Shown: positions 8,178 to 17,404, numbered from the stretch's first letter. The stretch is 64,000 nt of DNA from Ralstonia sp. TCR112 (GCF_007997035.1 NZ_VOSS01000078.1:21995-85994); one strand, 5' to 3'. Notes: a model not told the origin generated them from the letters alone. Numbers and translations: made by a program.

Positions 8178-10658
8178 ATGACCCGCACTGAACTCCCCAC
8201 CAGCGCGCAGCCGCAAGCCGGCCAGCGCTCCAACTTCCTCGTCCGGCGCGTTGCCGTGCTGGGCGCCGGCGTGATGGGCGCGCAGATTGCCGCGCATCTC
8301 GTCAACGCCAAGGTTCCTGTCACGCTGTTCGATCTTCCGGCCAAGGAAGGCCCGAAGAGCGGCATCGCGCTCAAGGCCATCGAAAACCTGAAGAAGCTGT
8401 CGCCGGCGCCGCTGGGCATCAAGGATGACGCCAACCTGATTCAAGCCGCCAACTACGAAGACGACATCGAGAAGCTGCGCGACTGCGATCTCGTCATCGA
8501 AGCGATTGCCGAGCGCATGGACTGGAAGCACGACCTGTACAAGAAGGTCGCGCCGCACATCGCCCCACACGCGATCTTCGCGTCGAACACGTCGGGCCTG
8601 TCGATCACCGAACTCTCGGATGGGTTTGACGCCGAGCTGAAGTCGCGCTTCTGTGGCGTGCACTTCTTCAACCCGCCGCGCTACATGCACCTGGTCGAGC
8701 TCATCCCGACCGCCCACACGCGCGGCGACATCCTCGACAAGCTGGAAACGTTCCTCACCTCCGCGCTCGGCAAGGGCGTGGTGCGTGCGAAGGACACGCC
8801 CAACTTCATCGCCAACCGCGTCGGCATCTTCTCGATCCTGGCGGTGTTTGCGGAGTCGGCCAAGTACGGCATTCCGTTTGACGTGGTCGATGACCTGACG
8901 GGCTCGAAGCTCGGCCGTGCCAAGTCGGCGACGTTCCGCACGGCGGACGTGGTGGGCCTGGACACGATGGCGCACGTCATCAAGACGATGCAGGACAACC
9001 TGAAGGACGATCCGTTTGCTCCGGTCTATGCCACGCCGCCCGTGCTGGCCAAACTGGTGGAAGCGGGTGCCCTGGGCCAGAAGACCGGCGCCGGTTTCTA
9101 CAAGAAGGAAGGCAAGGAAATCAAGGTGCTGGATCCGCAAAGCGGCCAGTACGGCCCGAGCGGCAAGAAGGCTGACGACATCGTTGTGCGCATCCTGAAG
9201 AAGGAGCCGGCCGAGCGTCTGAAGCTGCTGCGCGAATCCACCAATCCGCAGGCGCAATTCTTGTGGGCTGTGTTCCGCGATGTGTTCCATTACATCGCGG
9301 TGTATCTGGAGCAGATTGCCGATTCGGCTGCGGAAGTCGATCTGGCGATCCGCTGGGGCTTCGGCTGGAACAGCGGCCCGTTCGAAGACTGGCAAGAAGC
9401 CGGCTGGAAGCAAGTGGCCGAATGGGTGAAGGAGGACATCGAGGCCGGCAAGGCGCTGTCGAACGCAGCCCTGCCGCAGTGGGTGTTCTCCGGTCCGGTC
9501 GCAGACAACGGCGGTGTGCATTCAGCACAGGGTTCGTGGTCGGCCAAGCAGGGCACGTTCCTGCAGCGCAGCACGCTGCCGGTGTACGGCCGCCAGGTGT
9601 TCCGCGCGCCGATCAAGGGCGCGACCGCGGTCAACCCGCTCACGTACGGCAAGACGATCGAAGAGACCGACGCCGTGCGCATCTGGGTGGACGACGCGGC
9701 CGGCCAGGACGACGTGCTGATCATCTCGTTCAAGAGCAAGATGAACACGATCGGACCGAGCGTCATCGACGGTCTGACGCGCGCGGTGGATCTGGCGGAA
9801 GCCGGCTACAAGGGTCTGGTGGTGTGGCAGCCGACGTCGCTGAAGCTGGGCGCGCCGGGTGGTCCGTTCTCGGCCGGTGCAAACCTGGAAGAAGCCATGC
9901 CGGCCTTCATGATGGGCGGGGCCAAGGGCATCGAGCCGTTCGTCAAGAAGTTCCAGGACGGCATGATGCGCGTGAAGTACGCCGGTGTGCCCGTCGTGTC
10001 GGCCGCATCGGGCATTGCACTGGGCGGCGGCTGCGAGCTGCTGCTGCATTCGGCCAAGCGTGTGGCTGCGCTGGAAACGTATATCGGTCTGGTTGAAGTG
10101 GGCGTGGGCCTCGTGCCGGCAGGTGGCGGCCTGAAGGAAGCTGCTCTGGCGGCAGCCAAGGCTGCGCAGGCAGCCGGCAGCACGAACATCCTGCAGTTCC
10201 TGACCAACCGTTTCCAGGCGGCGGCCATGGCCAAGGTGTCGTCTTCCGCGCTGGACGCGCAGAAGATCGGCTACCTGCAGCCGACCGACACCATCGTCTT
10301 CAACGTGCATGAGCTGCTGCACGTTGCACGCAACGAAGTGCGTGCGCTGGCCGATTCGGGCTACCGCGCACCGCTGCGTCCGGTGGGCATTCCGGTGGCG
10401 GGCCGTTCGGGTATCGCCACGATCAAGGCGTCGCTGGTGAACATGCGTGACGGCGGTTTCATCTCGCAGCACGACTTCACGATCGCCTCGCGCATCGCTG
10501 AAGCTGTGTGCGGTGGGGATGTCGAAGCCGGCGCGCTGGTGGACGAAGAATGGCTGCTGGCGCTGGAGCGCAAGGCCTTCGTGGATCTGCTCGGCAGCTC
10601 CAAGACCCAGGAACGCATCATGGGCATGCTGCAGACCGGCAAGCCGGTGCGCAACTGA
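8178..10658 (+). CDS. fadB: Bifunctional 3-hydroxyacyl-CoA dehydrogenase / enoyl-CoA hydratase
   Basis: The 826-residue protein carries out the hydratase and NAD-dependent dehydrogenase steps of beta-oxidation. Domain order is dehydrogenase first: a Rossmann dinucleotide site VAVLGAGVMGAQ near residue 30, ASNTSGLSITEL, and the HFFNPPRYMHLVE signature, then the C-terminal dehydrogenase repeats. A crotonase domain follows from about residue 520 (FSAGANLEEAM, then IALGGGCELLLH). This order is opposite to E. coli FadB and like Bacillus FadN or the common betaproteobacterial form. ATG 8178 has a GAGGA ribosome site and is followed closely by the Rossmann fold. The thiolase gene follows after 41 bp. 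The symbol reflects function rather than E. coli architecture. Confidence 0.92.
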   Translation: MTRTELPTSAQPQAGQRSNFLVRRVAVLGAGVMGAQIAAHLVNAKVPVTLFDLPAKEGPKSGIALKAIENLKKLSPAPLGIKDDANLIQAANYEDDIEKLRDCDLVIEAIAERMDWKHDLYKKVAPHIAPHAIFASNTSGLSITELSDGFDAELKSRFCGVHFFNPPRYMHLVELIPTAHTRGDILDKLETFLTSALGKGVVRAKDTPNFIANRVGIFSILAVFAESAKYGIPFDVVDDLTGSKLGRAKSATFRTADVVGLDTMAHVIKTMQDNLKDDPFAPVYATPPVLAKLVEAGALGQKTGAGFYKKEGKEIKVLDPQSGQYGPSGKKADDIVVRILKKEPAERLKLLRESTNPQAQFLWAVFRDVFHYIAVYLEQIADSAAEVDLAIRWGFGWNSGPFEDWQEAGWKQVAEWVKEDIEAGKALSNAALPQWVFSGPVADNGGVHSAQGSWSAKQGTFLQRSTLPVYGRQVFRAPIKGATAVNPLTYGKTIEETDAVRIWVDDAAGQDDVLIISFKSKMNTIGPSVIDGLTRAVDLAEAGYKGLVVWQPTSLKLGAPGGPFSAGANLEEAMPAFMMGGAKGIEPFVKKFQDGMMRVKYAGVPVVSAASGIALGGGCELLLHSAKRVAALETYIGLVEVGVGLVPAGGGLKEAALAAAKAAQAAGSTNILQFLTNRFQAAAMAKVSSSALDAQKIGYLQPTDTIVFNVHELLHVARNEVRALADSGYRAPLRPVGIPVAGRSGIATIKASLVNMRDGGFISQHDFTIASRIAEAVCGGDVEAGALVDEEWLLALERKAFVDLLGSSKTQERIMGMLQTGKPVRN

Positions 10659-10699
10659 TTGCGCGACCTGTAGACGAACACGAGAACAGGAATTTCATC

Positions 10700-11899
10700 A
10701 TGACCAAGCAACTGCAAGACGCCTACATCGTCGCCGCAACGCGTTCCCCGATCGGCAAGGCGCCGAAGGGCACGCTCAAGAACCTGCGTCCGGACGACCT
10801 GCTGGCGACCATCCTCAAGAGCGCTGTCGCCCAGGTGCCGAACCTGGATCCGGCGCTGATCGAAGACGCCATCGTCGGCTGCGCGATTCCCGAAGCGCAG
10901 CAGGGCCTGAACGTGGCGCGTATCGGCGCGCTGCTGGCCGGCCTGCCCAATACCGTGGGCGGCGTCACCGTCAACCGCTTCTGCGCCTCCGGCCTGACCG
11001 CCGTGGCGATGGCTGCAGACCGCATCCGCGTGGGCGAATCCGACGTGATGATCGCCGCCGGTGTCGAATCGATGAGCATGGTGCCGATGATGGGCAACTC
11101 GCCGTCGATGTCGCCGGACATCTTCACGCGTGACGAGAATGTCGGCATCGCCTACGGCATGGGCCTGACCGCCGAGAAGGTCGCCCAGCAGTGGAAGATT
11201 TCGCGCGAGGCGCAGGATGCTTTCTCGCTCGCGTCGCATCAGAAGGCGCTCGCTGCGCAGCAAGCCGGCGAATTCAAGGACGAGATCACCCCGATCGAGA
11301 TCATCGAGAAGTTCCCGAACCTGGGCACAGGCGCCATCGATATCAAGACCCGCACGATGTCGCTGGATGAAGGCCCGCGTGCCGATACGTCGGTCGAAGG
11401 CCTGGGCAAGCTGCGCGCCGTGTTCGCCAACAAGGGCAGCGTGACGGCCGGCAACAGCTCGCAGACGTCGGACGGTTCGGGCGCGTTGATCCTGGTGTCG
11501 GAAAAGATCCTCAAGCAGTTCAACCTGGTGCCGCTGGCGCGCTTCGTATCGTTTGCGGTGCGCGGTGTGCCGCCGGAAATCATGGGGATCGGTCCGAAGG
11601 AAGCGATTCCTGCCGCGCTGAAGGCCGGCGGCCTGACGCAGGATCAGATCGACTGGATCGAACTGAACGAGGCGTTTGCCGCGCAGTCGCTCGCCGTGAT
11701 CCAGGACCTGGGCCTGGACACCAGCAAGATCAACCCGCTGGGCGGCGCGATCGCACTGGGCCACCCGCTGGGCGCCACCGGTGCCATTCGTGCGGCCACG
11801 GTGGTGCACGGCCTGCGCCGTCGCAACCAGAAGTACGGCATGGTGACGATGTGCGTCGGCACCGGCATGGGCGCCGCGGGCATTTTCGAACGCATGTGA
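10700..11899 (+). CDS. fadA: Acetyl-CoA C-acyltransferase (thiolase, FadA type)
   Basis: The 399-residue thiolase performs the final cleavage of beta-oxidation, releasing acetyl-CoA. Acyl-accepting Cys95 lies in VNRFCASGL. The second half has LNEAFAAQS, GGAIALGHPLGATG with the catalytic His, and the proton-donating Cys in MVTMCVGTGMG near the C-terminus. Length and motif set match FadA and PhaA-type enzymes; placement directly behind the multifunctional enzyme favours a degradative role. ATG 10700 is where thiolase homology begins; the longer open frame upstream overlaps the preceding gene. A strong GC hairpin follows the stop. Confidence 0.93.
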   Translation: MTKQLQDAYIVAATRSPIGKAPKGTLKNLRPDDLLATILKSAVAQVPNLDPALIEDAIVGCAIPEAQQGLNVARIGALLAGLPNTVGGVTVNRFCASGLTAVAMAADRIRVGESDVMIAAGVESMSMVPMMGNSPSMSPDIFTRDENVGIAYGMGLTAEKVAQQWKISREAQDAFSLASHQKALAAQQAGEFKDEITPIEIIEKFPNLGTGAIDIKTRTMSLDEGPRADTSVEGLGKLRAVFANKGSVTAGNSSQTSDGSGALILVSEKILKQFNLVPLARFVSFAVRGVPPEIMGIGPKEAIPAALKAGGLTQDQIDWIELNEAFAAQSLAVIQDLGLDTSKINPLGGAIALGHPLGATGAIRAATVVHGLRRRNQKYGMVTMCVGTGMGAAGIFERM

Positions 11900-11907
11900 C
11901 CCCACGT

Positions 11908-11936
11908 CAGGGGGAAGGATTAAGTTCTTCCCCCTG
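11908..11936 (+). terminator. Terminator-like hairpin after the thiolase gene
   Basis: CAGGGGGAAG (11908-11917) and CTTCCCCCTG (11927-11936) form a perfect 10-bp stem with a 9-nt loop, starting 8 nt after the thiolase stop. No U-tract follows, so termination may be incomplete, or the hairpin may protect the mRNA 3' end. It is the likely end of the tetR-fad operon. Confidence 0.6.
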
Positions 11937-12114
11937 CTTGTAAATCGCCCGTCTCAACACGCATGATTGCGCAGGCGCGCGCAGCACTACATAACAAGCG
12001 CGCCGAAGAATGCGGCCGGCACCCAGCCGGCATCGCCATAGAAGCGGAACCACGATTCCGCGAGAGAGGAGACACACCACCGGGTCACCGGCGGTGCACC
12101 AAGAGGAGGGCGCG

Positions 12115-13068
12115 ATGGGAAACACAATCGTGTTGACCGACGCGGCATGCGACATGCCGCGCTCGATGATCGATGAGCTTGGGTTGGGCGTGGTGCCGTT
12201 CCGCATTCGTGCGGGCGAATTGTTTGTTGAAGACCGCCGCGACGAGGCGGCGCTGCCGCAGCTCTATCGCAAGTACCTCGTCGACAAGCAGGATCACTAT
12301 GCCGAATCGATTCCGCTGCTCGAACGCGAGATCGAAGATTTCCTGCTCAAGCACGTGGTGACGCAGCACGACCGCGCGTTGCTGCTGACGATTGCCAGCT
12401 CGCGCAGCCATTTCTACAGCCACGCCACCGGCGCGGTGGTGGGCACCACGGCCAAGAGCTTCAAGCCACGCAAGGATGCCGGCCGCTCGGGCCTGTTCGA
12501 GTTGACGGTGGTGGATACCGGCGCCATTGGCCCCGGCCAGGCGCTGATGGTGCACGAGGCCGCCCGCATGCTGCGCGAAGGCGCGGAGGTGCGCGACGTG
12601 GTGCACGTGATCGAGAACCGCCTGCGCGATGCTTCGCATGTCTACCTCGTACCCGACGAGTTGCTGTACATGTACACGCGCGCGAAGCAGAAGGGCGAGA
12701 AGAGCATCACCTGGAGCCGCTACATGATGGGCACGGCCTTCAACGTTCGGCCGCTCATTCATATGCATCGTGGCGAGACGGAAGCCATCGCGAAGGTACG
12801 TGGCTCCGACGAAGGGATTCGCCGCCTGCTTGCGCATACCGAAACCATGATCGCCGAGGAGCGCCTGGCCACGCCCGTGGTGGCGATCACGTATTCCGGT
12901 TCGCTCGACACCGTGCGCCGCATGGAGCCTGTGCAGGCGTTGATGCGAACCGCGCAGGACCACGGCGTGGAAGTGCTGCTCGCGCCGATGAGCCTGACCG
13001 TGGCGTTGAACGTGGGGGCCAACGCGTTCTCCGTCGGTTATCTATCTGATTCGCCTGTGCCGATTTAG
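12115..13068 (+). CDS. DegV family (fatty-acid-binding fold) protein
   Basis: The 317-residue protein matches DegV/FakB proteins, which bind a single fatty acid in a cleft. It begins with the family-type VLTDAACDMPRSM segment (residues 6-18), has IASSRSHFYS near residue 90 at the position of the fatty-acid carboxylate-binding SS.xSGT loop, and a C-terminal domain with VVAITYSGSLDTVRR. The loop differs from the usual SSxLSGT. In Firmicutes FakB presents fatty acid to the kinase FakA; no FakA-like gene is in this window. The start at 12115 has a strong AGAGGAGGG ribosome site. It sits between the fad operon and an enoyl-CoA hydratase gene, 26 bp upstream of the latter. Confidence 0.85.
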   Translation: MGNTIVLTDAACDMPRSMIDELGLGVVPFRIRAGELFVEDRRDEAALPQLYRKYLVDKQDHYAESIPLLEREIEDFLLKHVVTQHDRALLLTIASSRSHFYSHATGAVVGTTAKSFKPRKDAGRSGLFELTVVDTGAIGPGQALMVHEAARMLREGAEVRDVVHVIENRLRDASHVYLVPDELLYMYTRAKQKGEKSITWSRYMMGTAFNVRPLIHMHRGETEAIAKVRGSDEGIRRLLAHTETMIAEERLATPVVAITYSGSLDTVRRMEPVQALMRTAQDHGVEVLLAPMSLTVALNVGANAFSVGYLSDSPVPI

Positions 13069-13094
13069 CGGCGCAGGTTTCACCTGGAGTTTTC

Positions 13095-13859
13095 ATGTCG
13101 ATTCGTACCGAGACCGCAGACGGCGTCCTGACGCTCACGTTTGACCGCCTGGACCGCAAGAACGCCATCACGGCCGCGATGTATCAAACGTTGGCCGATG
13201 CCCTGGTGGCCGCCGAGACCGATCCCGCCATCCGCGTGATCGTGCTCGCCGGCCACGAGAGCGTATTCACGGCGGGCAACGATCTCGAAGACTTCATGAA
13301 GAATCCGCCCAAGGACGAAAGCGCGCCCGTGCATCAGTTCCTCAAGGCGATCAGCACGGCGACCAAGCCGCTGATCGCTTCGGTGAGCGGCGCGGCGGTG
13401 GGTGTGGGCACGACGATGCTGCTGCATTGCGATCTCGTCTACGCATCCGAGACGGCCAAGCTGTCGATGCCGTTCGCGCAACTGGGGCTTTGTCCGGAAG
13501 CCGCGTCGAGCCTGTTGCTGCCGCAGCTGGCCGGCTATCACCGCGCGGCGGACAAGCTGCTCTTCGGCGAGCCTTTCGACGCGAACGAAGCGCGCGAGCT
13601 GGGCCTTGTCAATCGCGTGCTGCCGGCCGGGGAGTTGGACGCTTTCGTGCGGACGCAGGCGCGCAAGCTGACGCTGCTGCCGCCCGCATCGCTGCGCGCC
13701 ACCAAGCGCCTGATGAAGGAGGGCGCTACGCCGCAGATCGCCGAGCGCATGTCGGTGGAAGGCAAGCAATTCGGCGAGATGCTGCGTGCCCCGGAAGCGC
13801 GCGAAGCGTTCACGGCGTTCTTCGAAAAGCGCCGCCCGGATTTCTCCAAGTTCAACTGA
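13095..13859 (+). CDS. Enoyl-CoA hydratase/isomerase family protein (ECI2-like)
   Basis: The 254-residue protein is a crotonase-fold enzyme. The oxyanion-hole segments are FTAGNDLEDF (about residues 57-66) and VSGAAVGVGTTMLL (about 95-110). The region LGLCPEAASSLLLP holds the single acidic residue typical of delta3,delta2-enoyl-CoA isomerases of the PECI/ECI2 type rather than two-Glu hydratases, so isomerisation of unsaturated acyl-CoAs is the more likely job; hydratase activity cannot be excluded. It follows degV by 26 bp with a GGAG site and ends at a strong terminator shared with the convergent thioesterase gene. Confidence 0.87.
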   Translation: MSIRTETADGVLTLTFDRLDRKNAITAAMYQTLADALVAAETDPAIRVIVLAGHESVFTAGNDLEDFMKNPPKDESAPVHQFLKAISTATKPLIASVSGAAVGVGTTMLLHCDLVYASETAKLSMPFAQLGLCPEAASSLLLPQLAGYHRAADKLLFGEPFDANEARELGLVNRVLPAGELDAFVRTQARKLTLLPPASLRATKRLMKEGATPQIAERMSVEGKQFGEMLRAPEAREAFTAFFEKRRPDFSKFN

Positions 13860-13881
13860 GCGATTCGTTCACCTGCAAAAG

Positions 13882-13908
13882 AAAACCCGGCGCGAAGCCG
13901 GGTTTTTT
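13882..13908. terminator. Rho-independent terminator between convergent genes
   Basis: AAAACCCGGC (13882-13891) pairs with GCCGGGTTTT (13897-13906) around a GCGAA loop. A T-run spans 13903-13908 on the plus strand and an A-run precedes it, so it can work in both directions, for the enoyl-CoA hydratase gene (+) and the thioesterase gene (-). Confidence 0.9.
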
Positions 13909-13923
13909 GTTGGGCGTGGCCGT

Positions 13924-14343
13924 TCAGAGCGGCGGCAGTACGCGCGGCTTGCGGGTCTCGTCGGTCGCCACGTAGGTGAGGGTGGCTTCCGTCACCTTGA
14001 CGGTGGCGTGCCGGCCGTTGGCGTGCATGCGTTGCGCATAGACCTCCACATCCACGGTGATTGACGTGCGGCCCGTCTTGACCACGTTGGCGTAGAAACT
14101 CACCAGATCGCCCACGTATACAGGTTGCTTGAAGACGAACGAGTTGACGGCGATCGTGGCCACGCGGCCGTTGGCACGCACCACGGCTGGGATCGACCCG
14201 GCAATGTCCACCTGCGACATGATCCAGCCGCCAAACACATCGCCGTGGACGTTGGCGTCGGACGGCATCGGCATCACACGCACGGCGGGCTGCTTGTCGG
14301 CGGGCAGCGTGACGGTTTCAGTGGTGGCTTGGGTATCGGACAT
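13924..14343 (-). CDS. Acyl-CoA thioesterase, YciA-type hotdog fold
   Basis: The 139-residue hotdog-fold enzyme hydrolyses acyl-CoAs to free acid and CoA. The diagnostic segment PSDANVHGDVFGGWIMSQVD (residues 27-46) is close to YciA, including the catalytic Asp, and is followed by the central helix. YciA-type enzymes are hexameric and have broad acyl-chain range. The start MSDTQ is chosen because the conserved core starts soon after; another ATG lies six codons upstream. It converges on the enoyl-CoA hydratase gene and diverges from the ABC exporter gene with 108 bp between starts. Placement suggests release of stalled acyl-CoAs from beta-oxidation. Confidence 0.9.
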   Translation of the reverse strand: MSDTQATTETVTLPADKQPAVRVMPMPSDANVHGDVFGGWIMSQVDIAGSIPAVVRANGRVATIAVNSFVFKQPVYVGDLVSFYANVVKTGRTSITVDVEVYAQRMHANGRHATVKVTEATLTYVATDETRKPRVLPPL

Positions 14344-14451
14344 GATGATGCAGGGCGGCATTGAAGCGGAAGGAGGGCCCACCAGCGGCCCTGGGGCGCG
14401 CGCAGGTGATCGGTGGGAGAATACACAATCCGCCATTTTATTGCACCGCAC

Positions 14452-16293
14452 ATGCGCCGTTTTCCCGCTTCTTCCGAACCGCCTCCGCCCGGGGCTGCCC
14501 GCGGTGACTGGCGCACCATCAAGAGCCTGCTGCCGTATCTGCTGGCCTACAAATGGCGTGTGGCGTTGGCGCTGTCGTTCCTGATCGCGGCCAAGGTGGC
14601 AAACCTTGGGGTGCCGATGGTCATGAAGCGGCTGATCGATTCCATGAACGTGTCGCCGTCCGACCCCCGCGCGCTGCTGGTTGTGCCGGTGGGCATCATC
14701 ATCGGTTACGGGCTGCTGCGGCTGTCGACGTCGCTGTTTTCGGAGCTGCGCGAAATCCTGTTCGCGAAGGTCACGGAGAGTTCGGTGCGGACGCTCGCAC
14801 TGCAGGTGTTCCGCCATCTGCATGCGCTGTCGCTGCGCTTTCACCTTGAGCGCCAGACCGGCGGCATGAGCCGCGATATCGAACGCGGCACACGCGGCAT
14901 CCAGTCGCTCATCTCGTATTCGCTGTACAGCATCCTGCCGACGCTGGTGGAGGTTGGCCTCGTCATCACGTATTTCTTCGTGAAGTACGACGTGTGGTTT
15001 GCGCTCATCACGTTCTGCGCGCTGGTCAGCTACATCGTTTTTACGGTGACGGTGACGAACTGGCGCACGCACTTCCGCCGCAAGATGAACGAGCTGGATT
15101 CGCGCGCGAACCAGAAGGCGATCGATTCGCTGCTCAACTTCGAAACAGTCAAGTACTTCGGCAACGAAGACTACGAAGCACGTCGCTACGACGAGAACCT
15201 GAAGCACTACCGCGCCGCGGCCATCCGCTCGCAGAACTCGTTGTCGGTGCTGAACTTCGGCCAGCAGTTCATTGTCGCCACGGCGCTCATCCTGATCCTG
15301 TATCGCGCCACGCAAGGCGTCGCGGCGGGGCACATGACGCTTGGCGACCTGGTGCTCGTCAACACGCTGATGCTGCAAATCTACATTCCGCTCAACTTCC
15401 TGGGCGTGATCTACCGTGAGCTGAAGCAGGCGGTGACCGACATGGACCGCATGTTCCACCTGCTGCAGACCAACCGCGAAGTGGCCGACAAGCCTGACGC
15501 ACCACCGCTGGCGGTGCACGCGGGCGAAGTGCGCTTCGCGCATGTCGACTTCAGCTACGAGGCCAATCGCCAGATCCTGTTCGATGTGGATTTCACGATT
15601 CCGGCCGGGACGACCACGGCGGTGGTGGGACAGAGCGGCTCGGGCAAGTCGACGCTGGCGCGCCTGCTGTTCCGCTTCTATGACGTGAAGTCCGGCGCCA
15701 TCCAGATCGACGGTCAGGACTTGCGCGATGTCACGCAATCCAGCGTGCGCGCCGCCATCGGCATCGTTCCGCAAGACACGGTGCTCTTCAACGACAGCAT
15801 CTACTACAACATCGCCTACGGCCGCCCCGATGCAAGCCGCGAAGAGGTGATCGAAGCCGCTCGCGCAGCGCAGATCCACCATTTTGTCGAGTCGCTGCCC
15901 GACGGCTACGAGACGCAAGTCGGCGAGCGCGGCCTCAAACTCTCCGGCGGCGAAAAACAGCGCGTGGCGATTGCGCGCACCCTGCTCAAACGTCCGCCGA
16001 TTCTCGTCTTCGATGAAGCGACGTCTGCGCTGGACTCGCGCACCGAGCACGCCATCCAGGAAGAGTTGATGCGCCTGGCGCAGAACCACACCACGCTGGT
16101 CATCGCGCACCGCTTGTCCACCATCGTGCGTGCGCACCAGATTCTGGTGATGGAGCACGGACGCATCATCGAGCGCGGCACGCATGAATCGCTGTTGCGC
16201 GCGGAAGGCCGTTACGCGCAGATGTGGCGCATGCAGGCGCGCGAGCCGGAGCGCGTGGCCGAAGAAACAGAAGAAGACGCCCGGGCAGGTTGA
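14452..16293 (+). CDS. ABC exporter, fused permease-ATPase of the Atm1/ABCB7 type
   Basis: The 613-residue half-transporter has an N-terminal six-helix membrane domain (about residues 25-325) and a C-terminal ATPase. Walker A GQSGSGKST is near residue 392, the signature LSGGEKQRVAIAR near 500, and Walker B ILVFDEATSALD near 517. The sequence resembles bacterial Atm1/HMT1-type exporters that move glutathione-linked species and are tied to metal detoxification or Fe-S trafficking; the exact substrate is not readable. ATG 14452 was preferred over a GTG 13 codons upstream because both sit ahead of the first helix and the ATG matches the usual start. A LysR gene begins 15 bp downstream. Confidence 0.88.
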   Translation: MRRFPASSEPPPPGAARGDWRTIKSLLPYLLAYKWRVALALSFLIAAKVANLGVPMVMKRLIDSMNVSPSDPRALLVVPVGIIIGYGLLRLSTSLFSELREILFAKVTESSVRTLALQVFRHLHALSLRFHLERQTGGMSRDIERGTRGIQSLISYSLYSILPTLVEVGLVITYFFVKYDVWFALITFCALVSYIVFTVTVTNWRTHFRRKMNELDSRANQKAIDSLLNFETVKYFGNEDYEARRYDENLKHYRAAAIRSQNSLSVLNFGQQFIVATALILILYRATQGVAAGHMTLGDLVLVNTLMLQIYIPLNFLGVIYRELKQAVTDMDRMFHLLQTNREVADKPDAPPLAVHAGEVRFAHVDFSYEANRQILFDVDFTIPAGTTTAVVGQSGSGKSTLARLLFRFYDVKSGAIQIDGQDLRDVTQSSVRAAIGIVPQDTVLFNDSIYYNIAYGRPDASREEVIEAARAAQIHHFVESLPDGYETQVGERGLKLSGGEKQRVAIARTLLKRPPILVFDEATSALDSRTEHAIQEELMRLAQNHTTLVIAHRLSTIVRAHQILVMEHGRIIERGTHESLLRAEGRYAQMWRMQAREPERVAEETEEDARAG

Positions 16294-16308
16294 GGGGGAG
16301 ACAACGCG

Positions 16309-17253
16309 ATGGAACTGAAATGGCTGGAAGACTTCATCAGCCTGGCCGAAACGCGCAGCTTTTCGCGCTCGGCCGAATTGCGGCACGTGACGCAGCCGGC
16401 GTTTTCGCGGCGCATTCAATCCCTTGAGGCGTGGCTCGGCAATGAGCTGATCGACCGATCAAGCTATCCAACACGCCTCACGCCCGCCGGCGAAGTGTTC
16501 TACGAACAGGCGTTGGCGATGCTCGCCCAGGTCAGTGAGACGCGCGCGCTGATGCGCGGCCAGCGTCCTGCCAGCGCATCGACGATCGACTTTGCCGTGC
16601 CGCATACGCTATCGCTGACATTCTTCCCGGGCTGGCTTGCTCAGGTGGAAGAAAAGATCGGCAAGCTGCAATGCCGGCTACGCGCGCTGAACGTGCACGA
16701 TGCGGTGATGACGTTGGTGGAGGGCGGCTGCGATCTCGTGATGGTCTATCACCACGCGCGCCAGATGATCCAGCTCGACCCGACGCGCTACGACATGCTG
16801 GTGCTCGGGACCGAGCGGCTCTCGCCGTTTTCCAAGCCCGACGCGAGCGGGCGGCCGATTTATCGGCTCGTTCCGACCGCACGCAAGCCCATCGCCTACC
16901 TGAGCTATACGCCCAACGCCTTTCTCGGGCGCATGGTGGATGTGCTGCTGGAAAACTCGCCGGTGGCGCCGCTGCTCGACAAGTGCTACGAAACCGACAT
17001 GGCGGAAGCGCTCAAGGTGATGGCGCTGGCGGGCCACGGCGTGGCTTTCCTGCCGGAGAGTGCGGTGCGCGAGGACGTGGCGGCGGGTCGCCTCGTGCGC
17101 GCGGAAGGCAAGGGCGGCGGCACGTTGTCGATCGAGATGGAAATCCGGCTTTACCGTGAGCATCCGCAGAGCGGCGCTCACGACCGTCGGCACCCCCAAT
17201 CCAAGCGCAAGCGCGAGCTGATCGACACGTTGTGGAACGCGCTGGCGGGCTGA
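16309..17253 (+). CDS. LysR-family transcriptional regulator
   Basis: The 314-residue protein has a LysR winged helix-turn-helix (about residues 1-60, with FSRSAELRHVTQPAFSRRIQ) and a periplasmic-binding-like effector domain (about 90-300). It overlaps no other gene, lying 15 bp after the ABC exporter and 151 bp before gdhA, all on the same strand. A 25-bp palindrome with a T-N11-A core lies in the gap before gdhA, so control of gdhA is a plausible inference. Resemblance to HypT/YjiE-type regulators was considered, but cannot be settled by eye. Confidence 0.87.
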   Translation: MELKWLEDFISLAETRSFSRSAELRHVTQPAFSRRIQSLEAWLGNELIDRSSYPTRLTPAGEVFYEQALAMLAQVSETRALMRGQRPASASTIDFAVPHTLSLTFFPGWLAQVEEKIGKLQCRLRALNVHDAVMTLVEGGCDLVMVYHHARQMIQLDPTRYDMLVLGTERLSPFSKPDASGRPIYRLVPTARKPIAYLSYTPNAFLGRMVDVLLENSPVAPLLDKCYETDMAEALKVMALAGHGVAFLPESAVREDVAAGRLVRAEGKGGGTLSIEMEIRLYREHPQSGAHDRRHPQSKRKRELIDTLWNALAG

Positions 17254-17276
17254 GTGGGCCATCGAATTCCACCCTG

Positions 17277-17346
17277 GGGTTATGCGCCAGATGCATAACC
17301 CGATGTAAAAACGGCATTGGATTTCGTTCTGGCCGGTCCCTAAGCT
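17277..17346 (+). promoter_or_regulatory. LysR-type palindrome and putative gdhA promoter
   Basis: GGGTTATGC (17277-17285) and GCATAACCC (17293-17301) form a perfect 9-bp inverted repeat with a 7-nt spacer; its inner part fits the T-N11-A shape recognised by LysR proteins. Downstream are a weak -35-like TTGGAT (17317-17322) and a -10-like TAAGCT (17341-17346) with an 18-bp spacer. The palindrome lies just upstream of the -35, the usual activator position. Confidence 0.5.
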
Positions 17347-17404
17347 GGCGGGCATTTTGTGGGACTTGAAGGACCTTACCGAGGTCCAAAAAAGGAAGAC
17401 AGCC

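Noticed and set aside
13924..16419. Very long minus-strand open frame opposite the ABC exporter, continuous with the thioesterase
   Set aside because: Only the last 139 residues show protein-like conservation; the rest is antisense to a clear ABC transporter and has a skewed Arg/His/Gln composition typical of GC-rich shadow frames.
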